64,000 bases of DNA from Ornithoclostridium sp944380285 (GCA_963931165.1 OZ006985.1:62001-126000), one strand, 5' to 3'; shown: positions 16,427-24,753, counted from the first letter of the stretch. The notes: a model not told the origin generated them from the sequence alone. Numbers and translations: made by a program.

Positions 16427-17701
16427 TCATCTCGAAACCGTCATCGACACATATATGACGTTGCCGCTTCCGCTCATCGGAATGCGTATCACATATTCGC
16501 CGACGCCTCTGCCCGTCGACTCCTCGTCGCCGAACTCGTCGCCGAACACCTCCGTCTCGTTGTCGAACTCCGTGGTCGTGACCTTTCCGTCGCTGCCGAC
16601 CGTCCAATAGGTCAGATCGACATATTGTCCGCGCGTCAGGTCGAGGTGTCTCGCGTCCGCGAAGTACATGCCCGCGATCACCGGGTTGGCTGCGTTTTCC
16701 GCCTTGAAGAAGTGCCCTTCAAGCGCCTCGGCGATCTTTGCGCCGACAGCATTGAAGTCGTTGCCTTCGCGCACGACGCGCGTTATGCCCGCTGTCTCGG
16801 GCATAGTCCCGAGATCGGCGTCATAGAACACGCACGAGACATATGTTCCGCTGCCGGTACCGGCAAAGCCGTTGCCCGAAACCGACCCGGAAGCAACGCC
16901 GCCGATCGAATAGCTGTACGAGATCGCGCCGTCGTTTATGCCGGCGAATCCGCCTGCGGTCGCACACTTGACGAGCGCGTTGGCATAGCTGCCCTCGATC
17001 GAACCCGAGGTCAATTGCGCCCCTCCGACGGTGCCCCCATTGGAGACGTTGACGCCGACAAAGCCGCCTGCCGCGATGCCGCCGACCGCCTGGGTGTCGG
17101 ACAGCGCGGTCACGGTGTTGCGCTTTTGCTGATCGTTGCTGTACAGTGCGCCCGCATACGAGCTTTGGATCGCGCCCTCATTGTATGCGGCAAAACCGCC
17201 CGCGCGGACCGTCTGACCTGCGGCGGTGTTGTCCGCGGAGACGTTGCCCTCGTACGCGCCGTTTCTGATCCACCCGAAATTCTCGGCGACGAAACCGCCC
17301 GCCTCGACCTTGTTTTCATAGCCCGCATATTGCGCCTTTGCGGTCTCGTCCGCCGACGCCGCCTCATAGCTCGCGGTGACCGCGCCGCAGGCGGAGGAAT
17401 TGTTTATCGTAGCGTTCGCGGTGTTGATCGCGGCAAGTCCGCCGGCGACCGAACCGGTCACGTCTGCATACGCCGCACTGCCCGTGATAGTGCCGTTGTT
17501 GACTGCAACAAGTCCGCCCGCAAGCCCCGAGCCCGCGTCCACGTCGCCCGAGACGAAACAGCCGCGTATCGAGCCGTCGTTGACCGCGGCAAGCAGAGCG
17601 AGCGCCTTGCCCTCTTCGGCGGCAACGGTCGCATTCGCGATGACGATGTCGTTGAGCGCGCCGCTCAGCGTACCGAAGAACGCGACCCTCGTTCCCCTCA
17701 C
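16427..17701 (-). CDS. GLUG-repeat lipoprotein, C-terminal part (after frameshift)
   Basis: This reading frame continues the protein begun at 19250, one base out of phase. It encodes about 420 residues of GLUG-type repeats, short beta-hairpin units of the form AGGFxxxNxGxIxxSYxxGxV (for example AGGFAGINDGAISYSYSIG). The unit recurs about ten times and suggests a beta-helical surface domain of the kind found in adhesins and glycan-binding proteins. A non-repeat tail (about 90 residues) follows. On its own it has no ribosome binding site or signal peptide, so it is the downstream half of one gene rather than a separate gene. A terminator follows directly. Confidence 0.8.
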   Translation of the reverse strand: MRGTRVAFFGTLSGALNDIVIANATVAAEEGKALALLAAVNDGSIRGCFVSGDVDAGSGLAGGLVAVNNGTITGSAAYADVTGSVAGGLAAINTANATINNSSACGAVTASYEAASADETAKAQYAGYENKVEAGGFVAENFGWIRNGAYEGNVSADNTAAGQTVRAGGFAAYNEGAIQSSYAGALYSNDQQKRNTVTALSDTQAVGGIAAGGFVGVNVSNGGTVGGAQLTSGSIEGSYANALVKCATAGGFAGINDGAISYSYSIGGVASGSVSGNGFAGTGSGTYVSCVFYDADLGTMPETAGITRVVREGNDFNAVGAKIAEALEGHFFKAENAANPVIAGMYFADARHLDLTRGQYVDLTYWTVGSDGKVTTTEFDNETEVFGDEFGDEESTGRGVGEYVIRIPMSGSGNVIYVSMTVSR

Positions 17702-19250
17702 CGTCTATCGCAAAGTCGGAGAGAATATAGAAGCGGCTGTTGCTGAATTGACCGGCAAAGCTGTCGATCGTCCTCCACATGTAGCCGTCGAAGTCGATGT
17801 TCGCGTAGAGATGGAAGATCGCGTCTCTGTCGGTGTCAAAGTGCATGAACGCCAATTCGCCGGCATTGGTGACCTTGTAGACGCCGGTAGAGGCATCTGC
17901 GGACGGCTTGAGATAGCTTTGATATTCGCCGTCCGCGATCGTCGCCGTGCCGTCAATGACGCCGTCCGAGCTGTCGCGCTTCGCCTGCACGCGGATGCTG
18001 TAAAGCCTGCCGTAATTGCGGGTCGCGAACTCGTCCTCTTGCGGATCGAGCGCGACGCCCTTTTCTTCAAAGAAGATGGAGTCGAGGTCGACCGTATAGG
18101 TGATCGAGCCGTCGTCGCCTACGGTCTTGGTCCACTCGTCGCCCTCTTCGACGGTCTCCTTGTCCGCGTCGACGGTGATCGTGCGCGACAGCGCGGAGCC
18201 GTTGTCGCCGTCGCCCTCGACGGGCAGCGCGGAGACGGAATATTGCTGTACGTTCGCCGCCTGCTCGGCGGTGACGGTGAAGATCAGTTTTTGCACGGGG
18301 AGCCCGTTGTCGTCGAGCTGCTCTTCGAGCACGACTTTGAGCGCGTCCTCGCCGAAGTCGGCGAGCTTGTAGACGACATACTCTTCGTTGACATCGCTCC
18401 ACGCCGAAGTCGTGTAGACAAGTCCGTCGCCCGTCGCGCGGATGGTGACATCATAGACGCCCGCCTCCTCGACCTTGAAGCTCGTGATCGCGACCGAAGC
18501 GGTCGACGCGGTCGAAGATGTGGAGGTGTGATAGCCGTATTCCTTTTTGCTTGTGCGCTCGGTCAGCTTGACGTCGTAGCCGGTCGCGCCGGTGACGGTC
18601 CTCCAACGTATGCGCGTGCCGATCGAACTGATCTCGGGAACGGCGAGCGTCGTGCCGTTGACCAACGAATATGCCTCGCTGTACTCGCTGTCCGAATAGA
18701 CGCCGTCGGCGGCGGCGACCGCCATCACGGAGATGTCGTAAGCGCCCGTAGCGCCGTACTTTTCGGCGTCGAGAGTGTACGAAGTGCCCTCGATGCCGTC
18801 GATGTTCTCGATCAACTCGTCATCGACGGGATCCCATACGCGCAGACTGTAAGAGACGGCGTTCTCGACCGCGTCCCAGCTCAGCACTCCGGCGTTGTAG
18901 GCGGGCTTGCCGGGGGTGGCGAGCCTCTGTTTGAACAAATAGGAAATGCTGCCCGTCTTGCCGACGGTACCGTCCTCGGCGACCGCTGCGACCGTGATGG
19001 TGTAGGTGCCGGGCTCGGTGATCTCGAGCTTGTAGAAGCCGTTGTCCGACGTCCCTTCGTCCGAATAGCCTTCGCCGACGACGGTGACGACATAACTTGC
19101 GGCGCCGTCCACCCTGTCCCAGCTGAGATCGTCGCCGCGCACGGTGATGTTGACGGGTGCGGCGAGCGTGTCCGAGCATCCCGCCATGACGGCGAGCGCC
19201 CCGAAGACGAGCAAAACGATCAAAGTTGCGACCAAAATTCTGTTCTTCAT
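17364..19250 (-). CDS. GLUG-repeat lipoprotein, N-terminal part (frameshifted near 17690)
   Basis: The protein starts with a lipoprotein signal (hydrophobic segment then VMAGC, so Cys25 would be lipidated). It carries two or three fibronectin-III-like domains (about 30-300: LSWDRVDGAASYVVTV, LSWDAVENAVSYSLRV, IRWRTVTGATGYDVKL) and a further beta-rich domain to about residue 515. At about 17686-17697 one extra G in the GAGGGGAACGAGGGT stretch breaks the frame. Dropping one base gives a seamless read into the GLUG repeats at 16427-17701. Beyond that point this frame is non-native. The intact protein would be about 940 residues, exported and membrane-anchored. Confidence 0.82.
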   Translation of the reverse strand: MKNRILVATLIVLLVFGALAVMAGCSDTLAAPVNITVRGDDLSWDRVDGAASYVVTVVGEGYSDEGTSDNGFYKLEITEPGTYTITVAAVAEDGTVGKTGSISYLFKQRLATPGKPAYNAGVLSWDAVENAVSYSLRVWDPVDDELIENIDGIEGTSYTLDAEKYGATGAYDISVMAVAAADGVYSDSEYSEAYSLVNGTTLAVPEISSIGTRIRWRTVTGATGYDVKLTERTSKKEYGYHTSTSSTASTASVAITSFKVEEAGVYDVTIRATGDGLVYTTSAWSDVNEEYVVYKLADFGEDALKVVLEEQLDDNGLPVQKLIFTVTAEQAANVQQYSVSALPVEGDGDNGSALSRTITVDADKETVEEGDEWTKTVGDDGSITYTVDLDSIFFEEKGVALDPQEDEFATRNYGRLYSIRVQAKRDSSDGVIDGTATIADGEYQSYLKPSADASTGVYKVTNAGELAFMHFDTDRDAIFHLYANIDFDGYMWRTIDSFAGQFSNSRFYILSDFAIDGEGNEGRVLRYAERRAQRHRHRECDRCRRRGQGARSACRGQRRLDTRLFRLGRRGRGLGACGRTCCSQQRHYHGQCGVCRRDRFGRRRTCRDQHRERYDKQFLRLRRGHREL

Positions 19251-19298
19251 AATCTATTCCTTTACGATGTTGCGCAATGCGTGTGCACAGTTATAAAT

Positions 19299-19327
19299 AT
19301 AATAACAAAATCCGCGCGCAATATCAA
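19299..19327 (-). promoter_or_regulatory. Promoter of GLUG-repeat lipoprotein
   Basis: TTGATA (19322-19327), 17 bp, TATTAT (19299-19304), 49 bp upstream of the start. Confidence 0.6.
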
Positions 19328-19395
19328 GTGTTACGGCGTTATTATTTGCAAAGCGCGAAATTTGTCTCGTTTTTGCGGCGCGCTCCCTCTCAAAA

Positions 19396-19422
19396 AGCAA
19401 AGGACGCGGCTTGCGCCGCGCC
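19396..19422 (-). terminator. Probable terminator after the XRE regulator gene
   Basis: A GC-rich stem (19402-19410 with 19415-19422, one mismatch) followed on the minus strand by an interrupted T run (TTTGCTTTTT). It lies 65 bp below the regulator stop. Confidence 0.55.
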
Positions 19423-19487
19423 CGAAATTGCACACATATATCCGTCTCCCTTTCGGGGGATATAAAAACTTATCTTCCTAACTTGGT

Positions 19488-19706
19488 TCAGCGAGCGGAC
19501 TTGTCGTCGTCTTCCAGACCGAGCATATAATCGGTGGTCTTGCCGAACAGATTTGCAAGGTCGATCAACGCCTGATAGCTGGGCTCTTTGAGTCCGCGCT
19601 CCCAATTGCTGATGGACACCTGGGACACCTGCATGTACTTGGCGACGTACACCTGATTGTACCCGTGAGCAAGTCTCTGCTCTTTTAATCTCTCTGCGAA
19701 TTTCAT
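19488..19706 (-). CDS. XRE-family helix-turn-helix transcriptional regulator
   Basis: A 72-residue protein consisting almost only of a Cro/CI-type helix-turn-helix (about 5-60): LKEQRLAHGYNQVYVAKYM, then VSQVSISNWERGLKEPS as the recognition region, and LFGKTTDYMLGLED as the closing helix. It lacks a sensor domain, so any signal must come by protein contact. It is 33 bp downstream of the kinase-like gene and probably co-transcribed with it. The target is unknown. Confidence 0.9.
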   Translation of the reverse strand: MKFAERLKEQRLAHGYNQVYVAKYMQVSQVSISNWERGLKEPSYQALIDLANLFGKTTDYMLGLEDDDKSAR

Positions 19707-19739
19707 TTGTTTGCCTCCTGTTGTTATTGTATTCCGACG

Positions 19740-20423
19740 TCAGTCGGTCGTTTGCCATTTTTTCATCACATCGCCGTCCGCGAGGCTCATCGCCGCCTCC
19801 AAGATCGCGTTCTTGTCGATCAAAGCGCCCGTCTCCTCGGCGTATGCGTCGATGTATTCGCCCATATCGTTGACGATGCCCGTCATATCGATATGAAAGC
19901 CGTCCAGCACCCTCTTTACGAACGGATATGCCGCATAGCATCCCCCTACAGCGGCGCACATCGCATACGCTACGATCTGGGCGATGTCCTGATAGGGCAA
20001 GCCCTCGCGCATGGACGAAAAGCACACGCAGCAGCACCTGTCGTGCGAGAGGATGAACTCGTCAAAGTCTATCCTGCCGATGATGTGCCCCTCTTCGAGC
20101 GAGTAGAACATCTGCAGGAACATGCACAGCCTCGTCGCAAGCGTGTCGAGAAGTTGTTCGTCGTCCGTCATCGTCGCCCTGCGGAAGAGTGTCGCATAGT
20201 CTTCGCCCTCGACGTACTCTGCAATGATGTAGTTGCCTTCCGCCTCGACCACGGTCGGCGCGTAACCGGTGATGCCGAGCTGTCTCATGACCGCCGCCTC
20301 TTCGTGCGGCACGCGCTCGGACGAATACACCTTCATCACGCACTTATGCCCGTTGTAGTCGACCACGGACAGACTCTTTTTGCCGTCCGTCCTCGAGCTG
20401 TGTTGTCTGACCGCCTTTACCAT
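19740..20423 (-). CDS. Protein-kinase-like fold protein lacking a standard catalytic loop
   Basis: A 227-residue protein whose first 80 residues look like a kinase or aminoglycoside-phosphotransferase N-lobe: VMKVY with the ATP-binding lysine (Lys31), a paired glutamate (EEAAVMRQLG) and a hinge (YIIAEYVEGED). The expected HGDxxxxN catalytic loop is not recognisable. Its place is taken by IGRIDFDEFILSHDRCCCVC, and a DFG-like motif is also missing. It may be a pseudokinase or a divergent phosphotransferase. The start follows GAGGT with almost no spacing, and no better start exists. It is linked to the XRE gene downstream. Confidence 0.6.
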   Translation of the reverse strand: MVKAVRQHSSRTDGKKSLSVVDYNGHKCVMKVYSSERVPHEEAAVMRQLGITGYAPTVVEAEGNYIIAEYVEGEDYATLFRRATMTDDEQLLDTLATRLCMFLQMFYSLEEGHIIGRIDFDEFILSHDRCCCVCFSSMREGLPYQDIAQIVAYAMCAAVGGCYAAYPFVKRVLDGFHIDMTGIVNDMGEYIDAYAEETGALIDKNAILEAAMSLADGDVMKKWQTTD

Positions 20424-20593
20424 ACCTCGATTTTACTATAAACAAAGTCTATAATAATTGTCCTATATTAAAACGGATTTGTCAAGAAGAAATAGCCACT
20501 TTGTACACAAAATAGTACAAACATTCTTCCCGACGCGCGAAAAAGCGCGGGATAAGTCACATTTCGTACTCATCCGTGTATTTCTTTTCGCTC

Positions 20594-22903
20594 TCACCGC
20601 GCGTCGTCCGCATCCGCTCCGCGCGCCGCTCTTTTCTTCTTGATCGCGACGGCGATCGCCGCGCCGGCCGCGGCAGCTATGACGACGACCGCGCTCACTC
20701 CCCATGCGATCGCGTCGTAGGGGTCGACGAAGAAATCGTCGCATTCCGTCTTCTCGCCCATACTTTCGGGCAGTGCCGGCGGCATCCAGACGTCCGCGCC
20801 TTCGCGATAGATCCTGATGACGTTGACGCTGTACGGTTTGACTGTCAGGGACGCGGCGTTTCCGCTCACTCTTCCCTCTTCGACCTCGGGCGCGACGGTG
20901 GTGGACCCGGGCTCGTTGCACGCCGCCTTGACGCCGTCGATGAAGACGTTGGACCAGCCGACATAACCGCCGTCCGTGTCGGCGACGTCGAGGGTCACTT
21001 CCCTCGGCTTGGACGACTCGTTGACCAGCTTGACGAACAGCGTCCCGTCCTCTCCGATCGTTGTCGAAGTCTTGATGTCCGCCGCCCCGCTTGTGGCGAT
21101 AAATTTCGTGCCCGTGTTGTTAGAATACAGCAATTGCACAAAGTAGTTGGGCGTCAGAACGACGTCGTGCGAGTCAAACCAGATCATGTTCAGCTCCCAG
21201 CAATGGGCGTTGAGCTTGGCGAACGTCGGCGCGTAGGACGCCCACTTGACGATGTCGCCGTTGCGCTCGAGAGAGGTCAGGTAGCCCGCCTCTTCGATCG
21301 CCGACCACATGTTGTTGGCTTTGATGTCCGTGCCTATCCCCCACGGGGTCGCCGCATACTCTCCGACAAAGACCTGCGCGCCGTCGCGGTCGTAGTCGTC
21401 GTAGCGGTCGTTGTTGGCGAACAGCTTGTTTCCGCTCGTGTAGTAATGTTCGTCGACGATCGTGTCGGGGTACTTTTCGGCGATGATGTCCCACGACTCG
21501 TCGATGTAGTCGCCGGTGAATTGATAGCTCGCCGACGAGATGACGGTGATGTCGGGGTACGCCTCTTTGACTGCATTGTAGAGCGCGTCGAAGTTGCGCC
21601 AATAGACGTCGCCCCAATTCTCGTTGCCGAGCCCTATGTATTTCAGATCGAACGGCTCGGGGTGTCCGTTTGCCGCGCGCACCGCGCCCCACGTCGTCGT
21701 AACGTCGCCGTTGCAATACTCGATCAGGTCGAGGATGTCCTGTGTGTACGCGTCGAACTCGGCGGTGCCCGGTCTCAATGCGAACTTGTCGAGATAGTCG
21801 TTCCACTCCTCTTCGCTCAGCTTGCCTTTGCGGTAGTCCGCCTCGGTGTCGCGGTAGTCGGGCTCGAACTCGAATTGGCAGATCATGCCGACGTTGAGTA
21901 TCGGGAGCGGCTCGGCGCCGAGGTCCTCGCACAGTTGAAAATATTCGTGATAGCCGAGCGCGAAGGTGTTGTTGTAGCTCTTGCCGATAGACTCGTCGCG
22001 CCAGATGTTGTTGGCGTGCTCGCGCTCTTCGAGCGGACCGATCGTGTTCTTCCACGAGAACAGCCTGTCGAGGTCGTCGCCCTCGGCGAGACAGCCGCCG
22101 GGGAAACGAATGAAGCCGGGCGACAGGTCGTAAAGCGCCTTGACGAGGTCCTCTCTCAACGTGACGTACTTCCATTGTTCGCTGCCGCTGCCGTATGCGT
22201 CCGTCGGCACGAGAGAGACGAAGTCGAGCTCTACCTCGCCCGCTCCTTCAAACAAGATCTCCAAGCCGCCGTCGGCGGCGGCTTCGCTCGTCAGGACGAC
22301 CTCATATCTGTCCCAGCCGGGATAGGCGCTCTCCGTCTGTGCGGCGGCGTCGATCGCGACCTCGTCGCTCAATTGCGCGCCGTCCACGCCGAACAGCATC
22401 GCGCTCACGCTGCCGGGATAGCCGTCAAGCCCGCGCGCATAGAAGGACAGCCTATAGCCGGCGCCCTCTTCGAAACCCATATCGGGAGTGTCCGCGAGCG
22501 CGGCGTTGTAGTGACTTTTGGGATAATCGTAATATTCGGGATAGCCGATGTTGATCAACCGTCCGATGTCCCCGCCGACCGAGAGGACGAGGTGGGAAGG
22601 ATTTTTATCATGCAGCGGCGAGGAAGTCGAAACGCTCGCTTTGGCGCCCTCGAACCGCCATGCGGCGAGCTTGTCGGGCGCATATTCGAAACTGCCGTTT
22701 TGGACGAGTTCGGATACGAGTCCGCCGTCGCCGGCATAAGAGATGTCCTCGATGAACAGCCCATACAGGTCTTTGTTGACCGAGACGGTCTCGTTGGCTT
22801 TGTCGATGTCGAGCACGACGTCCGAACCGCTGTCGCACGCGCAAAGCGCAAGACAACTCGCGATCGCAAGCGCGGCGATCAATGCGGCGAAAAATTTTTT
22901 CAT
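20594..22903 (-). CDS. Alpha-L-arabinofuranosidase (GH51), membrane-anchored
   Basis: A 769-residue secreted glycosidase releasing L-arabinose from arabinan or arabinoxylan. The acid/base glutamate is in GLGNENWG (Glu428) and the nucleophile in VGEYAATPWG (Glu515). FIRFPGGCLAEG (264-275) is also a GH51 signature. A carbohydrate-binding-like region spans about 110-235 before the barrel. The N-terminus is a signal peptide with a possible lipobox (LCAC, Cys23). The C-terminus has a hydrophobic helix and a KKKR stop-transfer, so the enzyme could be held at both ends. It is a single gene with its own promoter. Confidence 0.93.
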   Translation of the reverse strand: MKKFFAALIAALAIASCLALCACDSGSDVVLDIDKANETVSVNKDLYGLFIEDISYAGDGGLVSELVQNGSFEYAPDKLAAWRFEGAKASVSTSSPLHDKNPSHLVLSVGGDIGRLINIGYPEYYDYPKSHYNAALADTPDMGFEEGAGYRLSFYARGLDGYPGSVSAMLFGVDGAQLSDEVAIDAAAQTESAYPGWDRYEVVLTSEAAADGGLEILFEGAGEVELDFVSLVPTDAYGSGSEQWKYVTLREDLVKALYDLSPGFIRFPGGCLAEGDDLDRLFSWKNTIGPLEEREHANNIWRDESIGKSYNNTFALGYHEYFQLCEDLGAEPLPILNVGMICQFEFEPDYRDTEADYRKGKLSEEEWNDYLDKFALRPGTAEFDAYTQDILDLIEYCNGDVTTTWGAVRAANGHPEPFDLKYIGLGNENWGDVYWRNFDALYNAVKEAYPDITVISSASYQFTGDYIDESWDIIAEKYPDTIVDEHYYTSGNKLFANNDRYDDYDRDGAQVFVGEYAATPWGIGTDIKANNMWSAIEEAGYLTSLERNGDIVKWASYAPTFAKLNAHCWELNMIWFDSHDVVLTPNYFVQLLYSNNTGTKFIATSGAADIKTSTTIGEDGTLFVKLVNESSKPREVTLDVADTDGGYVGWSNVFIDGVKAACNEPGSTTVAPEVEEGRVSGNAASLTVKPYSVNVIRIYREGADVWMPPALPESMGEKTECDDFFVDPYDAIAWGVSAVVVIAAAAGAAIAVAIKKKRAARGADADDAR

Positions 22904-22920
22904 ATCTTCCTCCCGTGTCC

Positions 22921-22949
22921 ATTATAACTCAACCTCGGTGATTTTGCAA
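22921..22949 (-). promoter_or_regulatory. Promoter of GH51 gene
   Basis: TTGCAA (22944-22949), 17 bp, TATAAT (22921-22926), just upstream of a GGGAGGA ribosome binding site. Confidence 0.7.
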
Positions 22950-22997
22950 GCGGCGGCGCGATTTTCGGCGGCGCGAGGCGATGTACCGAAAGCGATA

Positions 22998-23026
22998 TTG
23001 ACAACCTATGATATTTGTAGTATAAT
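22998..23026 (+). promoter_or_regulatory. Perfect consensus promoter of zinc-ribbon cluster
   Basis: TTGACA (22998-23003), 17 bp, TATAAT (23021-23026). It lies 32 bp upstream of the first zinc-ribbon gene, which has a GGAGGAGG ribosome binding site. Expression should be strong. Confidence 0.88.
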
Positions 23027-23057
23027 TGAATCATAAAACATATGGAGGAGGTCAATC

Positions 23058-23507
23058 ATGTTTTGTCCAAAGTGCGGCGCCGAGGTCACCTCGGACGACC
23101 GTTTTTGCCGCAATTGCGGCGCACCGATAGCGCAGGACGCCGCCGAGAGCGCGCCTGCCGAGCCGTTCGCTCAAACTGACGCGCAAGGCGATCAGCCTCA
23201 AGCGCAACAGCCCGGCGCTCAACCGGGCGCAACGCCCGACCCGTTCGGCAGCGGCTGCAACGCCGGCGCGCCGCAGGGCTTCAACTACGATCAATACAAG
23301 CAAGATCACGGCGAGAACGAACAAGCCTCCGCAGGCTGGGGAGTGCTCGGGTTTTTCTTCCCCGTCGTCGGCTTGATACTCTACCTCGTCTGGTACGACA
23401 ATCACCGCAAGCGCGCCAAGGTCGCAGGCAAGGGCGCGTTGATCGGCGTGATCGCCGCTGTGGTGCTCTGGGTGCTCACCTTCCTCATCGGATTGATCGC
23501 AGGATGA
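23058..23507 (+). CDS. Zinc-ribbon membrane protein, paralog 1
   Basis: A 149-residue protein with an N-terminal zinc ribbon (CPKCG at 3-7 and CRNCG at 17-21) and a Gln/Pro/Ala-rich linker (about 28-90). It ends in a two-helix membrane module beginning GWGVLGFFFPVVGLILYLVWY, followed by a basic RKRAK loop and a second helix. It resembles zinc-ribbon small membrane proteins of unknown function common in Clostridia. It is first of three paralogs in one transcript and has an unpaired cysteine in the linker (FGSGCNAG). No function can be assigned. Confidence 0.85.
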   Translation: MFCPKCGAEVTSDDRFCRNCGAPIAQDAAESAPAEPFAQTDAQGDQPQAQQPGAQPGATPDPFGSGCNAGAPQGFNYDQYKQDHGENEQASAGWGVLGFFFPVVGLILYLVWYDNHRKRAKVAGKGALIGVIAAVVLWVLTFLIGLIAG

Positions 23508-23538
23508 CGCGGCACGAAAAAACAAGGAGGTAATCATC

Positions 23539-24051
23539 ATGTTTTGTCCCAAATGCGGAACCGAAGTAAATCCCGGCGACCGTTTTTGCCGCGGCTGCGG
23601 CTCGCCGATAGCGTTGGAGGGCGAGGCGTCGCAAGCTCAGCCCGACGATCAACAAACGACCGCCCAACCCGGCGCCGATCCGTTCGGCAGCGGCAACGCA
23701 GGTCGGCAATACGGCAACCCTTACGGGCAGCAGGGCGGCTACAACCCGCAGGGCTTCAACTACAACCAATATCAAGACCGCCACGGCGAAAACGAGGACG
23801 CGTCCAAGGGCTGGATCGCGCTGGGCTTCTTCTTCCCCGTGATCGGCTTGATCCTCTATCTCGTTTGGTACGACGAGCACCGCAGGCGCGCGAAATACGC
23901 GGGCAAAGGCGCGTTGATCAGCGTGATCGTCAGCGTCGCGGCGGGCATCATCATCCCGATCATCATGGTCATCGTTGCGGCGGCGATCGGCATCGGAGCC
24001 GCTGCAGTGGATCCGTACGCGATGTTCGCGCTCGCGGCGATGCTGCTCTGA
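23539..24051 (+). CDS. Zinc-ribbon membrane protein, paralog 2
   Basis: A 170-residue paralog of its upstream neighbour with the same plan: zinc ribbon CPKCG/CRGCG, a longer Gln/Gly/Asn-rich linker, the GWIALGFFFPVIGLILYLVWY helix, a basic loop and a second hydrophobic region. The second region is longer, with an extra Ala/Ile-rich stretch at the C-terminus. It has its own GGAGG site 31 bp after paralog 1. Close similarity (QGFNYxQYxxxHGENE in both linkers) points to recent tandem duplication. The function is unknown. Confidence 0.85.
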   Translation: MFCPKCGTEVNPGDRFCRGCGSPIALEGEASQAQPDDQQTTAQPGADPFGSGNAGRQYGNPYGQQGGYNPQGFNYNQYQDRHGENEDASKGWIALGFFFPVIGLILYLVWYDEHRRRAKYAGKGALISVIVSVAAGIIIPIIMVIVAAAIGIGAAAVDPYAMFALAAMLL

Positions 24052-24064
24052 CGGGAGGCGCGGT

Positions 24065-24457
24065 ATGTTCTGTCCCAAGTGCGGAAGCGAAGTGGGCGCA
24101 AACGACGCCTTTTGCCGCAATTGCGGCGCGCCGCTCGCCCCTGCCGAACAAAAGAAAAATTGGTCGGACAGGATCGACGACGCGCTCGACGGCTTCTTTT
24201 CGAGCGGCGACCGCCGTCCGCCCGAATACCCCGCGCCCGACAAGCCTGTCAAGCAAGAAGAAAAACCCTCTGGCTGGTGGGGCGCGCTGGGCTTCTTTGC
24301 GCCCACCGTCGGGCTTGTGCTCTACCTTGTCTGGAACGAAGAGTTCCCCAAGCGCGCCAAAAAGATAGGCAAATGCGCGATCGCCGGCTTTGTCGTGTCG
24401 CTCGTGGTCACGCTCGTGTTGAGCCTGTTCACGGTCTTGCTCCCATTGATGCTGTGA
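24065..24457 (+). CDS. Zinc-ribbon membrane protein, paralog 3
   Basis: A 130-residue, more divergent paralog starting at the ATG at 24065, 13 bp after paralog 2. It has the zinc ribbon CPKCG/CRNCG, a shorter charged linker (KNWSDRIDDALDGFFSSGD) instead of the Gln-rich one, the shared GWWGALGFFAPTVGLVLYLVW helix and a second helix at the end. The conserved ribbon and first helix against a variable linker suggest that these two parts carry the function. A strong terminator follows. Confidence 0.85.
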   Translation: MFCPKCGSEVGANDAFCRNCGAPLAPAEQKKNWSDRIDDALDGFFSSGDRRPPEYPAPDKPVKQEEKPSGWWGALGFFAPTVGLVLYLVWNEEFPKRAKKIGKCAIAGFVVSLVVTLVLSLFTVLLPLML

Positions 24458-24462
24458 GCTCA

Positions 24463-24488
24463 AGCGCCGCCTCGAGCGGCGCTTTTTT
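24463..24488 (+). terminator. Terminator of zinc-ribbon operon
   Basis: A perfect 8-bp stem (24463-24470 with 24476-24483), five-base loop, then six T. Confidence 0.9.
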
Positions 24489-24560
24489 CTGCCCGATTTT
24501 CTCCTTTTGATCGCACATTTGCGCCGCCTGCAATTTTCTTTTGACGCGCCCTGCCCGCCT

Positions 24561-24736
24561 CGCCTTCAAGCTCCGCCGCCCTTTCCGTCAACTTTTTGCG
24601 CGATATCTTTTACCCCCTCGCTATCGCTTGCAATCGCCGTTGACGACGCTCCGCTCGCTCGCCTTCAAGCCCCCTCCCTTTCCGTCAACTTTCCGCGCGA
24701 TATCTTTTACCCCCTCGCTATCGCTTGCAATCGCCG
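24561..24736 (+). repeat. Direct repeat of about 78 bp upstream of tRNA-Arg
   Basis: Copy 1 (24561-24639) and copy 2 (24660-24736) both run from CGCCTTCAAG through TTTCCGTCAACTTT and GCGATATCTTTTACCCCC to GCTTGCAATCGCCG, with only a few differences. The end of copy 2 supplies the -35 box of the tRNA promoter. Copy 1 has the same TTGCAA at the same place but no TATAAT after it. No gene is visible in 24489-24771. Confidence 0.75.
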
Positions 24737-24753
24737 CGGCGATGTAGTATAAT
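24725..24753 (+). promoter_or_regulatory. Promoter of tRNA-Arg
   Basis: TTGCAA (24725-24730), 17 bp, TATAAT (24748-24753), 18 bp before the tRNA. Confidence 0.75.

Noticed and set aside
17376..19481. 701-codon open frame on the plus strand
   Set aside because: Antisense to the lipoprotein gene, which has a signal peptide, lipobox and Fn3 domains.
19440..19487. 15-codon leader peptide overlapping the terminator below the XRE gene
   Set aside because: It has an ATG and a GGGAGA nearby but ends inside the hairpin's T run and has no regulatory gene after it; chance is more likely.
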